Counted from the stretch's first letter, positions 6,925 through 15,113 are shown. The stretch is DNA of 16,261 nt from Lachnospiraceae bacterium (GCA_004556655.1 SFGF01000073.1:1-16261); one strand, 5' to 3'. The notes: generated by a model not told the origin, from the sequence alone. Numbers and translations: made by a program.

Positions 6925-8193
6925 ATGGGAATGACAATGACACAGAAGATCCTTGCGGCTGCTGCAGGTCTGGACAAAGTGGAAGCCGGACAGTTGATCG
7001 AAGCTAATCTGGATCTGGTTCTTGGAAATGATATCACTTCACCGGTAGCGATTCATGAGATGGATAAAATGACGGTAAATACCGTATTTGATAAGGATAA
7101 AGTAGCTCTGGTTATGGATCACTTTATTCCGAATAAAGATATCAAATCAGCGCAGCACTGTAAATGCGTAAGAGAGTTTGCATGCAAACATGACATTACT
7201 AATTATTTTGATGTAGGAGAGATGGGAATTGAGCATGCGCTGCTTCCGGAAAAAGGTCTGACGGTAGCAGGAGATGTTATTATCGGAGCAGACTCCCATA
7301 CCTGTACCTATGGCGCTTTAGGAGCATTTTCAACGGGTGTGGGAAGTACAGATATGGCAGCTGGTATGGCTACCGGAAAAGCATGGTTTAAAGTACCTTC
7401 CGCCATCAAGTTCAATATCGTCGGAAAACCATCAAAATGGGTGAGTGGCAAAGATGTGATCTTACATATCATCGGTATGATCGGCGTGGACGGAGCACTT
7501 TACAAATCTATGGAATTTGTCGGAGAGGGAATTAAAAATCTTTCTATGGATGATCGTTTTACCATTGCCAATATGGCTATCGAAGCCGGCGGTAAAAACG
7601 GTATTTTCCCGGTAGATGATCTGGCAATTGCCTATATGAAAGAGCATTCCAAACGTCCGTGGAAAGTATTTGAGGCGGATGAAGATGCTGTCTATGATGA
7701 AGAGTATACCATCGACCTGAGTACCCTTCGTCCGACGATCGCATTCCCGCATCTTCCGGAAAATACGAAAACAATCGATGAGATCACAGAGGATGTGGTC
7801 ATCGACCAGGCAGTCATCGGTTCTTGTACTAACGGAAGAATTGATGATCTGAGAACAGCAGCTAAGATTCTGGAAGGACGCAAAGTGAAAAAAGGAATTC
7901 GCTGTATCGTAATCCCTGCAACTCAGAATATTTACCTTCAGGCAATGGAGGAAGGTCTTCTGAAAACATTTATTGAAGCCGGTGCGGTTGTCAGCACACC
8001 GACCTGCGGTCCCTGCCTTGGCGGTTATATGGGAATTCTCGCAGAAAATGAGAGATGTATTTCCACTACAAATCGTAACTTTGTAGGACGTATGGGACAT
8101 GTGGATTCAGAAATTTATCTTGCAAGCCCTGCAGTGGCAGCTGCCAGTGCGGTTACCGGAAAAATTTCTTCTCCGGAAGAATTAGGATTATAG
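6925..8193 (+). CDS. leuC: 3-isopropylmalate dehydratase, large subunit
   Basis: With LeuD this aconitase-family enzyme isomerises 2-isopropylmalate to 3-isopropylmalate in leucine synthesis. It has 422 residues, the shorter type common in clostridia and archaea rather than the roughly 465-residue E. coli form. The three 4Fe-4S ligands are visible as C301 in GSCTNGR and C361 and C364 in TCGPCLGG. The conserved GADSHTCTYG segment is at 121-130. AGGAGG (6910-6915) lies 9 bases before the ATG at 6925. The gene is the first of a leuCD pair, divergent from the LysR-type gene. A homoaconitase of the same family cannot be excluded by sequence alone, but neighbouring ilv and leu genes favour the leucine role. 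Confidence 0.96.
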   Translation: MGMTMTQKILAAAAGLDKVEAGQLIEANLDLVLGNDITSPVAIHEMDKMTVNTVFDKDKVALVMDHFIPNKDIKSAQHCKCVREFACKHDITNYFDVGEMGIEHALLPEKGLTVAGDVIIGADSHTCTYGALGAFSTGVGSTDMAAGMATGKAWFKVPSAIKFNIVGKPSKWVSGKDVILHIIGMIGVDGALYKSMEFVGEGIKNLSMDDRFTIANMAIEAGGKNGIFPVDDLAIAYMKEHSKRPWKVFEADEDAVYDEEYTIDLSTLRPTIAFPHLPENTKTIDEITEDVVIDQAVIGSCTNGRIDDLRTAAKILEGRKVKKGIRCIVIPATQNIYLQAMEEGLLKTFIEAGAVVSTPTCGPCLGGYMGILAENERCISTTNRNFVGRMGHVDSEIYLASPAVAAASAVTGKISSPEELGL

Positions 8194-8205
8194 GAGGATT
8201 GAGAC

Positions 8206-8697
8206 ATGAAAGCAGAAGGAAGAGTATTTAAATATGGTGATAATGTAGATACTGATGTTATTATTCCTGCCCGTTATCTGAATTCTTCTGATCCGGCAGA
8301 ACTTGCCACACACTGTATGGAAGATATCGATAAGGAATTTGTGAATAAAGTCAGCAAAGGTGACATTATCGTTGCCAATAAAAACTTTGGCTGTGGTTCA
8401 TCCAGAGAGCATGCTCCGATTGCCATCAAAGCTGCCGGTGTAAGCTGTGTCATTGCCGAGACATTTGCCCGTATTTTCTACCGCAATGCGATCAATATCG
8501 GACTGCCGATCATCGAATGCCCGGAAGCAGCAAAAGGAATTGAAGCCGGAGATGAAGTGGAAGTGGACTTTGACAGTGGTATGATTTATAACAAAACAAA
8601 GGGAACACAGTTTAAAGGACAGGCATTCCCGGAATTTATGCAGAAAATCATAAAAGCAGAAGGACTGGTAAATTATATAAACAGCCAGAATCAATAA
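8206..8697 (+). CDS. leuD: 3-isopropylmalate dehydratase, small subunit
   Basis: This is the swivel-domain subunit that completes the LeuC active site. It has 163 residues, normal for the short two-subunit type. The substrate-recognition region YLNSSDP (24-30) and the active-site loop GCGSSREHAP (62-71) are intact. It is tightly coupled to leuC: the leuC stop codon TAG lies inside the AGGAGG ribosome site (8192-8197) of leuD, with the ATG 8 bases further on. leuB, which often follows leuD, is missing here; instead the transcript meets terminator-like hairpins and a tRNA gene. The two subunits should be made together under the LysR-type switch. Confidence 0.96.
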   Translation: MKAEGRVFKYGDNVDTDVIIPARYLNSSDPAELATHCMEDIDKEFVNKVSKGDIIVANKNFGCGSSREHAPIAIKAAGVSCVIAETFARIFYRNAINIGLPIIECPEAAKGIEAGDEVEVDFDSGMIYNKTKGTQFKGQAFPEFMQKIIKAEGLVNYINSQNQ

Positions 8698-8712
8698 AAG
8701 ATACTTGGGTTT

Positions 8713-8770
8713 ATACAGAGAAGAGACTGATGGAGTGAGACACGTATTCCTCAGTCTCTTTCCTGTATTT
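8713..8770 (+). terminator. Long hairpin terminator after leuD
   Basis: Arms 8713-8730 and 8751-8768 pair at 16 of 18 positions, including a perfect 10-bp AAGAGACTGA helix, around a 20-base loop. The T-run after it is short (8768-8770), so termination may be partial. Confidence 0.65.
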
Positions 8771-8790
8771 CCTGTACAAAAGAAACAGAC

Positions 8791-8813
8791 CTCCCTTTAA
8801 TGAGGGGGATTTT
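8791..8813 (+). terminator. Second, weaker terminator-like hairpin
   Basis: CTCCCT (8791-8796) pairs with AGGGGG (8803-8808) with one T-G pair and a 6-base loop, followed by TTTT at 8810-8813. It probably backs up the preceding hairpin and insulates the tRNA promoter. Confidence 0.5.
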
Positions 8814-8856
8814 CCTGATGATGTTTTGGTAGATTGTGAAAAAAAGAAATTTTAAC

Positions 8857-8885
8857 TTTACAATATGAGGATGTTTTGTTATAAT
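8857..8885 (+). promoter_or_regulatory. Promoter of the tRNA-Pro gene
   Basis: TTTACA (8857-8862), a 17-base spacer and a perfect TATAAT (8880-8885) place the transcription start near 8892, only a few bases before the mature tRNA. Confidence 0.8.
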
Positions 8886-8894
8886 ATCGTTTAC

Positions 8895-8968
8895 CGGGGT
8901 ATGGCGTAGCTTGGTAGCGCGCACGGCTGGGGGCCGTGAGGTCGCAGGTTCAAATCCTGTTGCCCCGA
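8895..8968 (+). tRNA. tRNA-Pro (anticodon GGG)
   Basis: The sequence folds as a full cloverleaf of 74 bases. The acceptor stem CGGGGTA pairs with TGCCCCG (one T-G pair), the D stem GCGT (8904-8907) pairs with 8917-8920, and the anticodon stem CACGG/CCGTG holds the loop CTGGGGG, so the anticodon is GGG at 8929-8931. The T arm is GCAGG, TTCAAAT, CCTGT, and the discriminator is A8968. The 3' CCA is not encoded and must be added. It reads CCC and CCU proline codons and stands alone, not in a tRNA cluster. Confidence 0.95.
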
Positions 8969-8998
8969 TTTTGCTGTAGGATCATGGTTTTTTATAGG

Positions 8999-9027
8999 TT
9001 GACAGTCATAAAAAATCGTGATAAAGT
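8999..9027 (+). promoter_or_regulatory. Promoter of the T-box leader and leuA
   Basis: A perfect TTGACA (8999-9004), a 17-base spacer and TAAAGT (9022-9027, 4 of 6) predict a start near 9034, directly upstream of the T-box leader. Confidence 0.65.
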
Positions 9028-9033
9028 AACAAC

Positions 9034-9323
9034 AATAAGTATAAAACAAACGCATTGATGAGGAATAGTACAGATGCAACGGACTTCAGAGAGCTGTTGG
9101 ATGGTGTGAAACAGCGGATGGAACATTTGGAACTGCCCTCGGAGCAGCTGCCTGAAAGGATGATCCAAGTAGGCGCAGACGGAAAACCCTACCGTTATCA
9201 TAGGGGAGGATATAAGGCATTTGCCCGTATCTGACAGAGAGCATGGAATTTCCATGAACAAGAGTGGTACCGCGTAGGACTGTAGGTCTTTCGTCTCTTA
9301 TTGAGAGATGAAAGGCTTTTTTT
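9034..9323 (+). promoter_or_regulatory. T-box riboswitch leader of leuA
   Basis: This is a tRNA-sensing leader that would allow leuA transcription when an uncharged tRNA binds. The T-box sequence AGAGTGGTACCGCG (9261-9274) is plain. Stem I has the AGTA loop-E motif (9067-9070), the AGAGAG bulge (9088-9093) and a distal hairpin CTGTT/AACAG (9094-9098 with 9110-9114). CAGATG (9071-9076) pairs with CATTTG (9124-9129), and below the specifier loop GAGG (9060-9063) pairs with CCTC (9137-9140). The 3' side of the loop reads GAACTGC (9130-9136), so the specifier is CTG (Leu) or TGC (Cys) depending on register. The base that meets the tRNA discriminator is T9268, which fits tRNA-Leu (A73). AAGAG (9260-9264) can pair with CTCTT (9295-9299) to make the antiterminator. 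The call as a T-box is firm; the amino acid is inferred mainly from leuA. Confidence 0.92.
9285..9323 (+). terminator. T-box controlled terminator
   Basis: Arms 9285-9298 and 9304-9317 form a long stem with a few G-U pairs and a small loop, followed by seven T residues (9317-9323). The left arm overlaps the CTCTT needed for the antiterminator, so the two structures exclude each other. Confidence 0.9.
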
Positions 9324-9371
9324 ATTTCGTAAAATGTAATTATGTGAGAGAGAAACAGGAGGACAAAAATT

Positions 9372-11024
9372 ATGATGAACCACAAAAAGTATGTAAAACA
9401 GTATTATATGCCGCCGGTTCGCTGCATGAAATGGGCAGAGAAGGATTCGGTGGAGAAAGCCCCGATCTGGTGCAGCGTTGACCTGCGTGATGGTAATCAG
9501 GCTCTCGTGATCCCTATGAGTCTGGAACAGAAAATCGAGTTTTTTAAGTTGCTTGTACAGATTGGGTTTAAAGAGATTGAGGTAGGATTTCCGGCAGCTT
9601 CTGAGACAGAATATGAATTTGTAAGAGCACTGATTGAACAGGATCTGATTCCATCGGACGTGACGATTCAGGTTCTGACACAGGCGAGAGAACATATTAT
9701 CCGTAAAACCTTTGAAGCTGTCAAAGGGGCACCGAGAGCAATCATTCATGTGTACAATTCAACATCTGTAAGTCAGAGAGAGCAGGTTTTCCGCAAATCA
9801 AAAGAAGAGATTCTGGATATTGCTGTTGAGGGTGCAGCTCTTCTGAAAAAACTGGCAGATGAGACAGAAGGCAACTTCCTGTTTGAATATAGTCCGGAAA
9901 GCTTTACCGGAACCGAGCCGGAATATGCTCTTGAAGTATGTAATGCTGTTCTGGATGTTTGGAAGCCGACACCGGACAAGAAAGCAATCATCAATCTGCC
10001 GGTAACTGTAGAACATTCTATGCCGCACGTGTATGCAAGTCAGATTGAGTATATGTGTGAGAATATGAAATATAGAGAAAATGTAATTGTTTCTCTTCAT
10101 CCGCACAATGACAGAGGCTGTGGTGTGGCAGATTCTGAGATGGGACTTCTGGCAGGTGCAGACCGAATTGAGGGAACTTTGTTTGGAAATGGTGAGCGTA
10201 CCGGTAATGTGGATATCATAACACTGGCTATGAATATGTATGCACAGGGTGTGAATCCGGAACTTGACTTTACGGATATGCCTGATATTTGTGAAAGATA
10301 TGAAAAATATACCGGTATGAAAGTGGATGAGAGAAGCCCATACAGCGGTGCTCTGGTATTTGCAGCATTCTCCGGTTCCCATCAGGATGCGATTGCAAAA
10401 GGTATGAAATGGATTGAAGAAAAAGATCCGGATCACTGGACAGTTCCATATCTGCCGATTGATCCTACGGATGTAGGAAGAAATTATGATGCGGATGTGA
10501 TCCGTATCAATAGCCAGTCCGGTAAGGGTGGAGTAGGATATATTCTGGAGACAAAGTATGGTCTGAATCTGCCTCCAAAGATGAGAGAGGCTATGGGCTA
10601 TGCAGCAAAAGCGGTTTCCGATCATACACACAAAGAACTGATGCCGGAAGAGATTTTCGAACTGTTCAAGACTACATTCGAAAATGTAAAGAAACCTTAC
10701 AGCGTAGTGAGTGTACATTTCCAGCAGACAGGTCCGATTACTACTCAGGTAACCTCTTCCTGCAACGGCCGTGTGATCACAACAGAAGCCAGCGGAAATG
10801 GTCGTCTGGATGCAGTAAGCAATGCACTGAAGAAAGCTTACAACCTGCAGTATAAACTGGTTACCTATTCTGAGCATGCATTGGAACAGAGTTCCAGTTC
10901 CAGAGCAATTGCTTATGTTGGTATTCAGAAACCGGATGGATCCCTTTCCTGGGGCGCAGGAATCGATTGTGATATTATCAAGGCTTCCATCGATGCACTT
11001 GTAACAGCAATTAATAACAGATAA
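9372..11024 (+). CDS. leuA: 2-isopropylmalate synthase
   Basis: This cytoplasmic enzyme condenses 2-oxoisovalerate with acetyl-CoA, the first committed step to leucine. It has 550 residues, matching the longer LeuA type found in yeast, corynebacteria and many clostridia rather than the E. coli-like form. The TIM barrel starts near residue 30 with DLRDGNQAL (37-45). Metal ligands H243 and H245 lie in SLHPHNDRG, followed by FGNGERTGN (271-279). The C-terminal region (about 430-550) is the LeuA allosteric domain, so leucine feedback is expected. AGGAGG (9357-9362) favours the ATG at 9372 over the ATG at 9375. The gene is alone behind the T-box leader, separate from leuCD, and ends before a strong terminator. 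Homocitrate or citramalate synthase was considered, but the length and whole pattern fit LeuA. Confidence 0.97.
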   Translation: MMNHKKYVKQYYMPPVRCMKWAEKDSVEKAPIWCSVDLRDGNQALVIPMSLEQKIEFFKLLVQIGFKEIEVGFPAASETEYEFVRALIEQDLIPSDVTIQVLTQAREHIIRKTFEAVKGAPRAIIHVYNSTSVSQREQVFRKSKEEILDIAVEGAALLKKLADETEGNFLFEYSPESFTGTEPEYALEVCNAVLDVWKPTPDKKAIINLPVTVEHSMPHVYASQIEYMCENMKYRENVIVSLHPHNDRGCGVADSEMGLLAGADRIEGTLFGNGERTGNVDIITLAMNMYAQGVNPELDFTDMPDICERYEKYTGMKVDERSPYSGALVFAAFSGSHQDAIAKGMKWIEEKDPDHWTVPYLPIDPTDVGRNYDADVIRINSQSGKGGVGYILETKYGLNLPPKMREAMGYAAKAVSDHTHKELMPEEIFELFKTTFENVKKPYSVVSVHFQQTGPITTQVTSSCNGRVITTEASGNGRLDAVSNALKKAYNLQYKLVTYSEHALEQSSSSRAIAYVGIQKPDGSLSWGAGIDCDIIKASIDALVTAINNR

Positions 11025-11040
11025 TTGAAACTAAGATAGA

Positions 11041-11086
11041 AACTGTCGTATTTGTGATCTGTGATCATAGATGCGGCAGTTTTTTT
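11041..11086 (+). terminator. Terminator after leuA
   Basis: AACTGTCGTAT (11041-11051) pairs with ATGCGGCAGTT (11071-11081) using G-U pairs, with further pairing inside (GTGATC with GATCAT). Seven T residues follow (11080-11086). Confidence 0.9.
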
Positions 11087-11095
11087 GAATTCTGG

Positions 11096-11124
11096 TTGTA
11101 ATTTGTGGCACTGTTTTGTATGAT
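11096..11124 (+). promoter_or_regulatory. Promoter of the MATE exporter gene
   Basis: TTGTAA (11096-11101), a 17-base spacer and TATGAT (11119-11124) predict a start near 11131, about 33 bases before the ATG. Confidence 0.55.
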
Positions 11125-11163
11125 AAGCTGTAGAGAGTATTTGAAATCATGAGAAAGTGAGAA

Positions 11164-12567
11164 ATGGTTATGCACAATACAAATCGTATGGACTGGAAGG
11201 CATTTTTAAAAATTGTATTTGCCATAGCACTGCCGATCGCCTGCCAGAATCTGTTAACGACAACGGCAAGTATGGTAGACACTATAATGATAGGAAGTCA
11301 GGGAGAATTATCGGTAGCTGCAGTAGGTATCTGCTCGCAGATATCGTCATTGTTCTTTTCCAGCTATTTTGGATTTGCAGGTGGAGCACTTTTGTTCTTT
11401 TCTCAGTATTGGGGAGCAGGAAATAAAGAAGGAATCAGCAGGACATTCGGTCTTTCTATGGTATGTATGCTGGGAGTAGCATTATTGTTTGGCGGTGCAG
11501 CGATTCTGAGACCGGATTTTTTGCTGAGCATTTACACGGATAAACAGAGTATTATAGAAGTGGCAATTCCTTATATGCGAATTGTGGGATTTGCTTATCC
11601 GCTGCAGATATTTGCTATTATTATTAGTTTTCTGATGAGGTCAACCGAAAGAGTAAGAATACCACTTATAAGTTCTATTATTGCATTAGTGACAAATTTT
11701 ATATTGAATTGGATTTTGATTTACGGAAGATTTGGTATGCCGAAAATGGGAGCAGCTGGTGCGGCAGTCGGCACATTGGTTTCCGGTATTGTAAATCTGC
11801 TTATTCTGATAAAATTTCTTCTGAAAGATAAAAGTACGGTTGCTCTGACATTAAAAACAATGTTCAACTGGAAAGGATTTGCCGGCACGTATATGAAGAA
11901 ATGCTTTCCTATTATCTGTAATGAGCTGTTTTACGGAATCGGACAGATGCTGATCAATATTGTGATTGGGAGACAGTCGGAACCGGCAATTGCTGCTATG
12001 GCGGCTTTTCGTGTATTGGAAGGTTTTGTATTTGCATTCTTTGGAGGTTTGGCAGACGCAAGTACCGTTGTAGTAGGAAAAGAAGTCGGGGCAGGAAATC
12101 ATATGAAGGGATACCAGTATGTCAAGGGATTTTCCATTCTGTGTCCGGCAATTACTTTTTGTATCGTTCTGATCTGCCTGATCCTGAATCAGCCTCTGTA
12201 TGGTCTGTTTGGGCTGGGAGCGGAAGCGATGCATTATGGAAAATATATGCTTCTTATATATCTTGCTGCCGGAACGATCAGAACGTGTAATTACATCATG
12301 AACTGTTGTTATCGAGCAGGCGGTGAGGCAACATTTGGAACTGTGCTTGAGGTAGGATGTCTTTTCGGTGTCAGTGTGCCGGCTACCTGGATTGCGGGTA
12401 TGGTGCTGCATTTGCCATTCCTTGCTGTATTTGCATTTGTATATACAGATGAAATTATCCGTCTGATTTTTGAACTCTGGTATACTAAGAGTGGAAAATG
12501 GGTGAAACCCGTTACGGAGCAGGGAAAAAGAACTCTGGAACAATTCAGAAAAGAATTGAAGGGTTGA
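11164..12567 (+). CDS. MATE family efflux transporter
   Basis: This is a 467-residue integral membrane protein of the MATE (multidrug and toxic compound extrusion) family, which exports organic cations or other small molecules using a Na or H gradient. The hydrophobic profile fits about 12 helices in two halves. The first half starts with IALPIACQNLLTTTASMVDT (21-40) and has QYWGAGN (81-87). The second half repeats the pattern with CFPIICNELFYGIGQ and VGKEVGAGN. The ribosome site is weak (around GAAAGTGAG), and an ATG two codons further on (11170) is possible. The C terminus ends in a short charged cytoplasmic tail. nanE follows after 26 bases, so they are likely co-transcribed. Substrate unknown; a link to amino sugars through nanE is only suggestive. 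Confidence 0.93.
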   Translation: MVMHNTNRMDWKAFLKIVFAIALPIACQNLLTTTASMVDTIMIGSQGELSVAAVGICSQISSLFFSSYFGFAGGALLFFSQYWGAGNKEGISRTFGLSMVCMLGVALLFGGAAILRPDFLLSIYTDKQSIIEVAIPYMRIVGFAYPLQIFAIIISFLMRSTERVRIPLISSIIALVTNFILNWILIYGRFGMPKMGAAGAAVGTLVSGIVNLLILIKFLLKDKSTVALTLKTMFNWKGFAGTYMKKCFPIICNELFYGIGQMLINIVIGRQSEPAIAAMAAFRVLEGFVFAFFGGLADASTVVVGKEVGAGNHMKGYQYVKGFSILCPAITFCIVLICLILNQPLYGLFGLGAEAMHYGKYMLLIYLAAGTIRTCNYIMNCCYRAGGEATFGTVLEVGCLFGVSVPATWIAGMVLHLPFLAVFAFVYTDEIIRLIFELWYTKSGKWVKPVTEQGKRTLEQFRKELKG

Positions 12568-12593
12568 ACATAAGACAATCCAAAGGAGAAAAA

Positions 12594-13280
12594 ATGAACC
12601 AGAAAATAGAAAACTTAAAAGGGAAATTAATCGTATCCTGTCAGGCACTGCCTCACGAACCATTGCATTCGTCCTTTATTATGGGACGGATGGCGCTGGC
12701 GGCAAAAGAGGGAGGCGCAGCCGGAATCCGTGCGAATACGAAGGAGGATATACGGGAAATACAGACACAGGTGGATCTGCCCATAATAGGAATCGTGAAA
12801 CGGGATTATGAAGGAAGCGATATCTATATAACTCCAACCATGAAAGAAATTCAGGAGCTAATGGAGGTAAAACCGGATATCATTGCGATGGATGCAACTG
12901 CTTCTCTAAGACCGGGAGATAAAACTTTGGATGATTTTTTTAAGGAAGTAAAAGAAAGATATCCGGATCAATTGTGGATGGCAGACTGTTCTAATGTAGA
13001 AGAAGCGCTTCATGCCGATGAGATTGGGTTCGATTTTATTGGTACGACCTTGGTCGGGTATACAAAACAGAGTAATGGACTTCAGATTGAAGAAAATGAT
13101 TTTGAAATTTTAAGGAAAATTGTGGCAAATGCAAAACATAAAGTGATAGCGGAAGGAAATATCAACACGCCGGCAAAAGCAAAACGGGTAATTGAACTTG
13201 GAGCGTATAGTGTAGTTGTAGGATCTATTATTACGAGACCACAGTTGATCACCAGATCTTTTGCCGAAGCACTTCAATAA
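12594..13280 (+). CDS. nanE: N-acetylmannosamine-6-phosphate 2-epimerase
   Basis: This enzyme converts ManNAc-6-phosphate to GlcNAc-6-phosphate in sialic acid and N-acetylmannosamine use. It has 228 residues and a TIM barrel of normal NanE length. K69 in GIVKRDY and E187 in VIAEGNI correspond to the catalytic Lys and Glu known for Clostridium perfringens NanE, and SCQALPHEPLHSS (15-27) is the typical N-terminal segment. I chose the ATG at 12594 because AAAGGAG (12582-12588) precedes it and homology begins there; the open frame extends back into the MATE gene, without similarity. nanA, nanK, a sialidase and a sialic acid transporter are all absent here, so the gene is an orphan next to a MATE exporter. 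It could serve amino sugar salvage from cell-wall or host glycans. Confidence 0.95.
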   Translation: MNQKIENLKGKLIVSCQALPHEPLHSSFIMGRMALAAKEGGAAGIRANTKEDIREIQTQVDLPIIGIVKRDYEGSDIYITPTMKEIQELMEVKPDIIAMDATASLRPGDKTLDDFFKEVKERYPDQLWMADCSNVEEALHADEIGFDFIGTTLVGYTKQSNGLQIEENDFEILRKIVANAKHKVIAEGNINTPAKAKRVIELGAYSVVVGSIITRPQLITRSFAEALQ

Positions 13281-13304
13281 AAAATAGAATGGAGAGTGGA
13301 ATCA

Positions 13305-15113
13305 ATGACGACACAGAAGAAAAATAATCAAAAGAAACGAAGAAAAAAGAGAAAATCACGAGGCTTTAATATAAGAGTGATAGCAGGAGGAATTATTCTG
13401 GGAGCGGGACTCCTGGTATTTCTCGGAACGAGGCTGCTACATCCGGCACAATCATCTTCAGAGACGGTGAATGCGGTGCAGAATGGGGAAGATAAGGGAG
13501 TTTTCAGCAAATTAATTTCGCAGGTCATGCCAGAGGAGGAAAAGGAAGAGCTGGATACTGCTGTATTCATAGAGGCGGATCCTTTATTTGAACCGTACTG
13601 TACGGAAGCAACGGCGCCTTCCAATCTGATCGCTTCCACTGCTGTTGAAGTAAATGGTACGGTTCTTGGAGATGTGTCTGAATATGTTCCGGAGTCTCAA
13701 ATCGAATTTGGTCTGGGAAAAGATTATACGGAGATGGATGGTATTATTTCATTCAGGGGCAATAATTTCAGAAATAGTCCATCCTACGGATATGCAGAGA
13801 TGACAGAAAATTCTCTTACTACCATATGGAGCAAGAATACGGGAGCATTGTCTTCCGGTACTCATACATGGACCGGAAGTGGTTGGACCGGACAGCCTTT
13901 GATTGTCAGATGGCCGAAAGAGACAAAAGAGCATATGAATATGTATGATTGGGCGAAAGCAGATGATGAACTGGTAGAAGTAATCTATGCCTGCATGGAT
14001 GGTTATGTATATTTCCTTGATCTTCAATCCGGGGAGGCTACCCGTGATCCTTTAAATCTGGGATATACGTTTAAAGGTTCCGGTGCTCTGGACCCCCGTG
14101 GATATCCGATTCTCTATGTGGGAGCCGGATATGACAATAATAACGGGAAAGCAAAGGTATTTATCGTGAATCTTCTTGACTGCAGTGTTATGTATACATT
14201 TGGCGACAGCGATCCGTTTTCCCAGCGGGGGACCCTCAGCTTTTTTGATTCTTCCGCATTGGTGGATGCTGAAACTGACACGTTGATTTATCCTGGTGAA
14301 AACGGAATCCTATATCTTTTGAAGCTGAATACAGTATATGATCCGACCCAGGGAGCATTATCGATTTCCCCGGGAACTGTAGTGAAATGGCGTTATTATG
14401 GAACCCGGACAAATCAAAGTACTTATTGGCTGGGTATGGAAAGCAGTGCCGCAATTTATAAAGGGTATCTTTTTATAGCTGAAAATGGAGGCAATCTTAT
14501 GTGTCTGGATCTGAATACGCTTCAACTTGTATGGGTGCAGGATATTCTGGACGATTCCAACTCCACTCCTGTGCTTTCCATGGAAGACGGACACCTTTAT
14601 CTTTATGTAAGTACCTCTTTTCATCTGGGATGGCGAAGCTCGACGACGGCTCCGGTACCTATCTGGAAGATTGATGCGGAAAATGGAGAAGTCGTATGGA
14701 GAACGGATTATGAATGTTATTCCATGGAAGGAGTTTCCGGAGGTGTACAGTCTACGATTGCTGTTGGGGAAAATAACCTGGCGGATCGTATCTATGTAAC
14801 TGTGTCAAGAACCGGTCAGGATTATAAAGGGGTTCTGGCCTGTCTGAATAAAACTACCGGTGAAGTGCAGTGGGAGCATGAAGCGGCTTATGCATGGTCA
14901 TCGCCGGTGTGTGTATATCATTCGGACGGAAGCGGAAAAGTATTGTATTGCAGCAGTGGGGGCTATATGTATCTTTTGAATGGGGAAACGGGTGAAGTAT
15001 ATGATACCCTGCAGTTGGATGAGAGTACTATCGAGGCATCGCCGGCTGTTTATAATCAGTATGCGGTAGTCGGTACAAGAGGATGTAAGATCTGTGGGGT
15101 GGAACTCCGGTAA
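13305..15113 (+). CDS. Membrane-anchored PQQ-like beta-propeller protein
   Basis: This protein has 602 residues. A very basic cytoplasmic tail (about 1-20, rich in K and R) precedes one transmembrane segment (about 25-43). A Ser/Glu-rich linker follows, and then a large extracellular domain from about 145 to the end. That domain holds repeats of the PQQ-like propeller type, for example DGYVYFLDLQSGE, GGNLMCLDLNTLQLVW, WKIDAENGEVVW, LACLNKTTGEVQW and GGYMYLLNGETGEVY. The fold is known from PQQ dehydrogenases and from the assembly protein BamB. No dehydrogenase catalytic segment is recognised, so a binding or scaffold role at the envelope is more likely. The start at 13305 follows GGAG (13291-13294); an in-frame GTG at 13296 would add three residues. 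It sits 24 bases after nanE, probably in the same transcript, and is followed by a cell-wall hydrolase. Function unknown. Confidence 0.85.
   Translation: MTTQKKNNQKKRRKKRKSRGFNIRVIAGGIILGAGLLVFLGTRLLHPAQSSSETVNAVQNGEDKGVFSKLISQVMPEEEKEELDTAVFIEADPLFEPYCTEATAPSNLIASTAVEVNGTVLGDVSEYVPESQIEFGLGKDYTEMDGIISFRGNNFRNSPSYGYAEMTENSLTTIWSKNTGALSSGTHTWTGSGWTGQPLIVRWPKETKEHMNMYDWAKADDELVEVIYACMDGYVYFLDLQSGEATRDPLNLGYTFKGSGALDPRGYPILYVGAGYDNNNGKAKVFIVNLLDCSVMYTFGDSDPFSQRGTLSFFDSSALVDAETDTLIYPGENGILYLLKLNTVYDPTQGALSISPGTVVKWRYYGTRTNQSTYWLGMESSAAIYKGYLFIAENGGNLMCLDLNTLQLVWVQDILDDSNSTPVLSMEDGHLYLYVSTSFHLGWRSSTTAPVPIWKIDAENGEVVWRTDYECYSMEGVSGGVQSTIAVGENNLADRIYVTVSRTGQDYKGVLACLNKTTGEVQWEHEAAYAWSSPVCVYHSDGSGKVLYCSSGGYMYLLNGETGEVYDTLQLDESTIEASPAVYNQYAVVGTRGCKICGVELR

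Noticed and set aside
9034..9323. T-box controlling a cysteine gene
   Set aside because: The downstream gene is clearly leuA, and the T-box discriminator-pairing base is T, which fits tRNA-Leu rather than tRNA-Cys. The ambiguity is kept as a finding.
9798..10877. Minus-strand open frame of 359 codons opposite leuA
   Set aside because: It lies fully within leuA in the antisense frame, with shadow-like composition and no ribosome site.
12498..12593. N-terminal extension of nanE into the MATE gene
   Set aside because: A good ribosome site directly precedes the ATG at 12594, and the upstream residues are unlike NanE.
13305..15113. PQQ-dependent alcohol or glucose dehydrogenase
   Set aside because: The propeller repeats are present, but no dehydrogenase catalytic segment is recognised and the protein is anchored by a single N-terminal helix. 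A structural propeller is the safer call.
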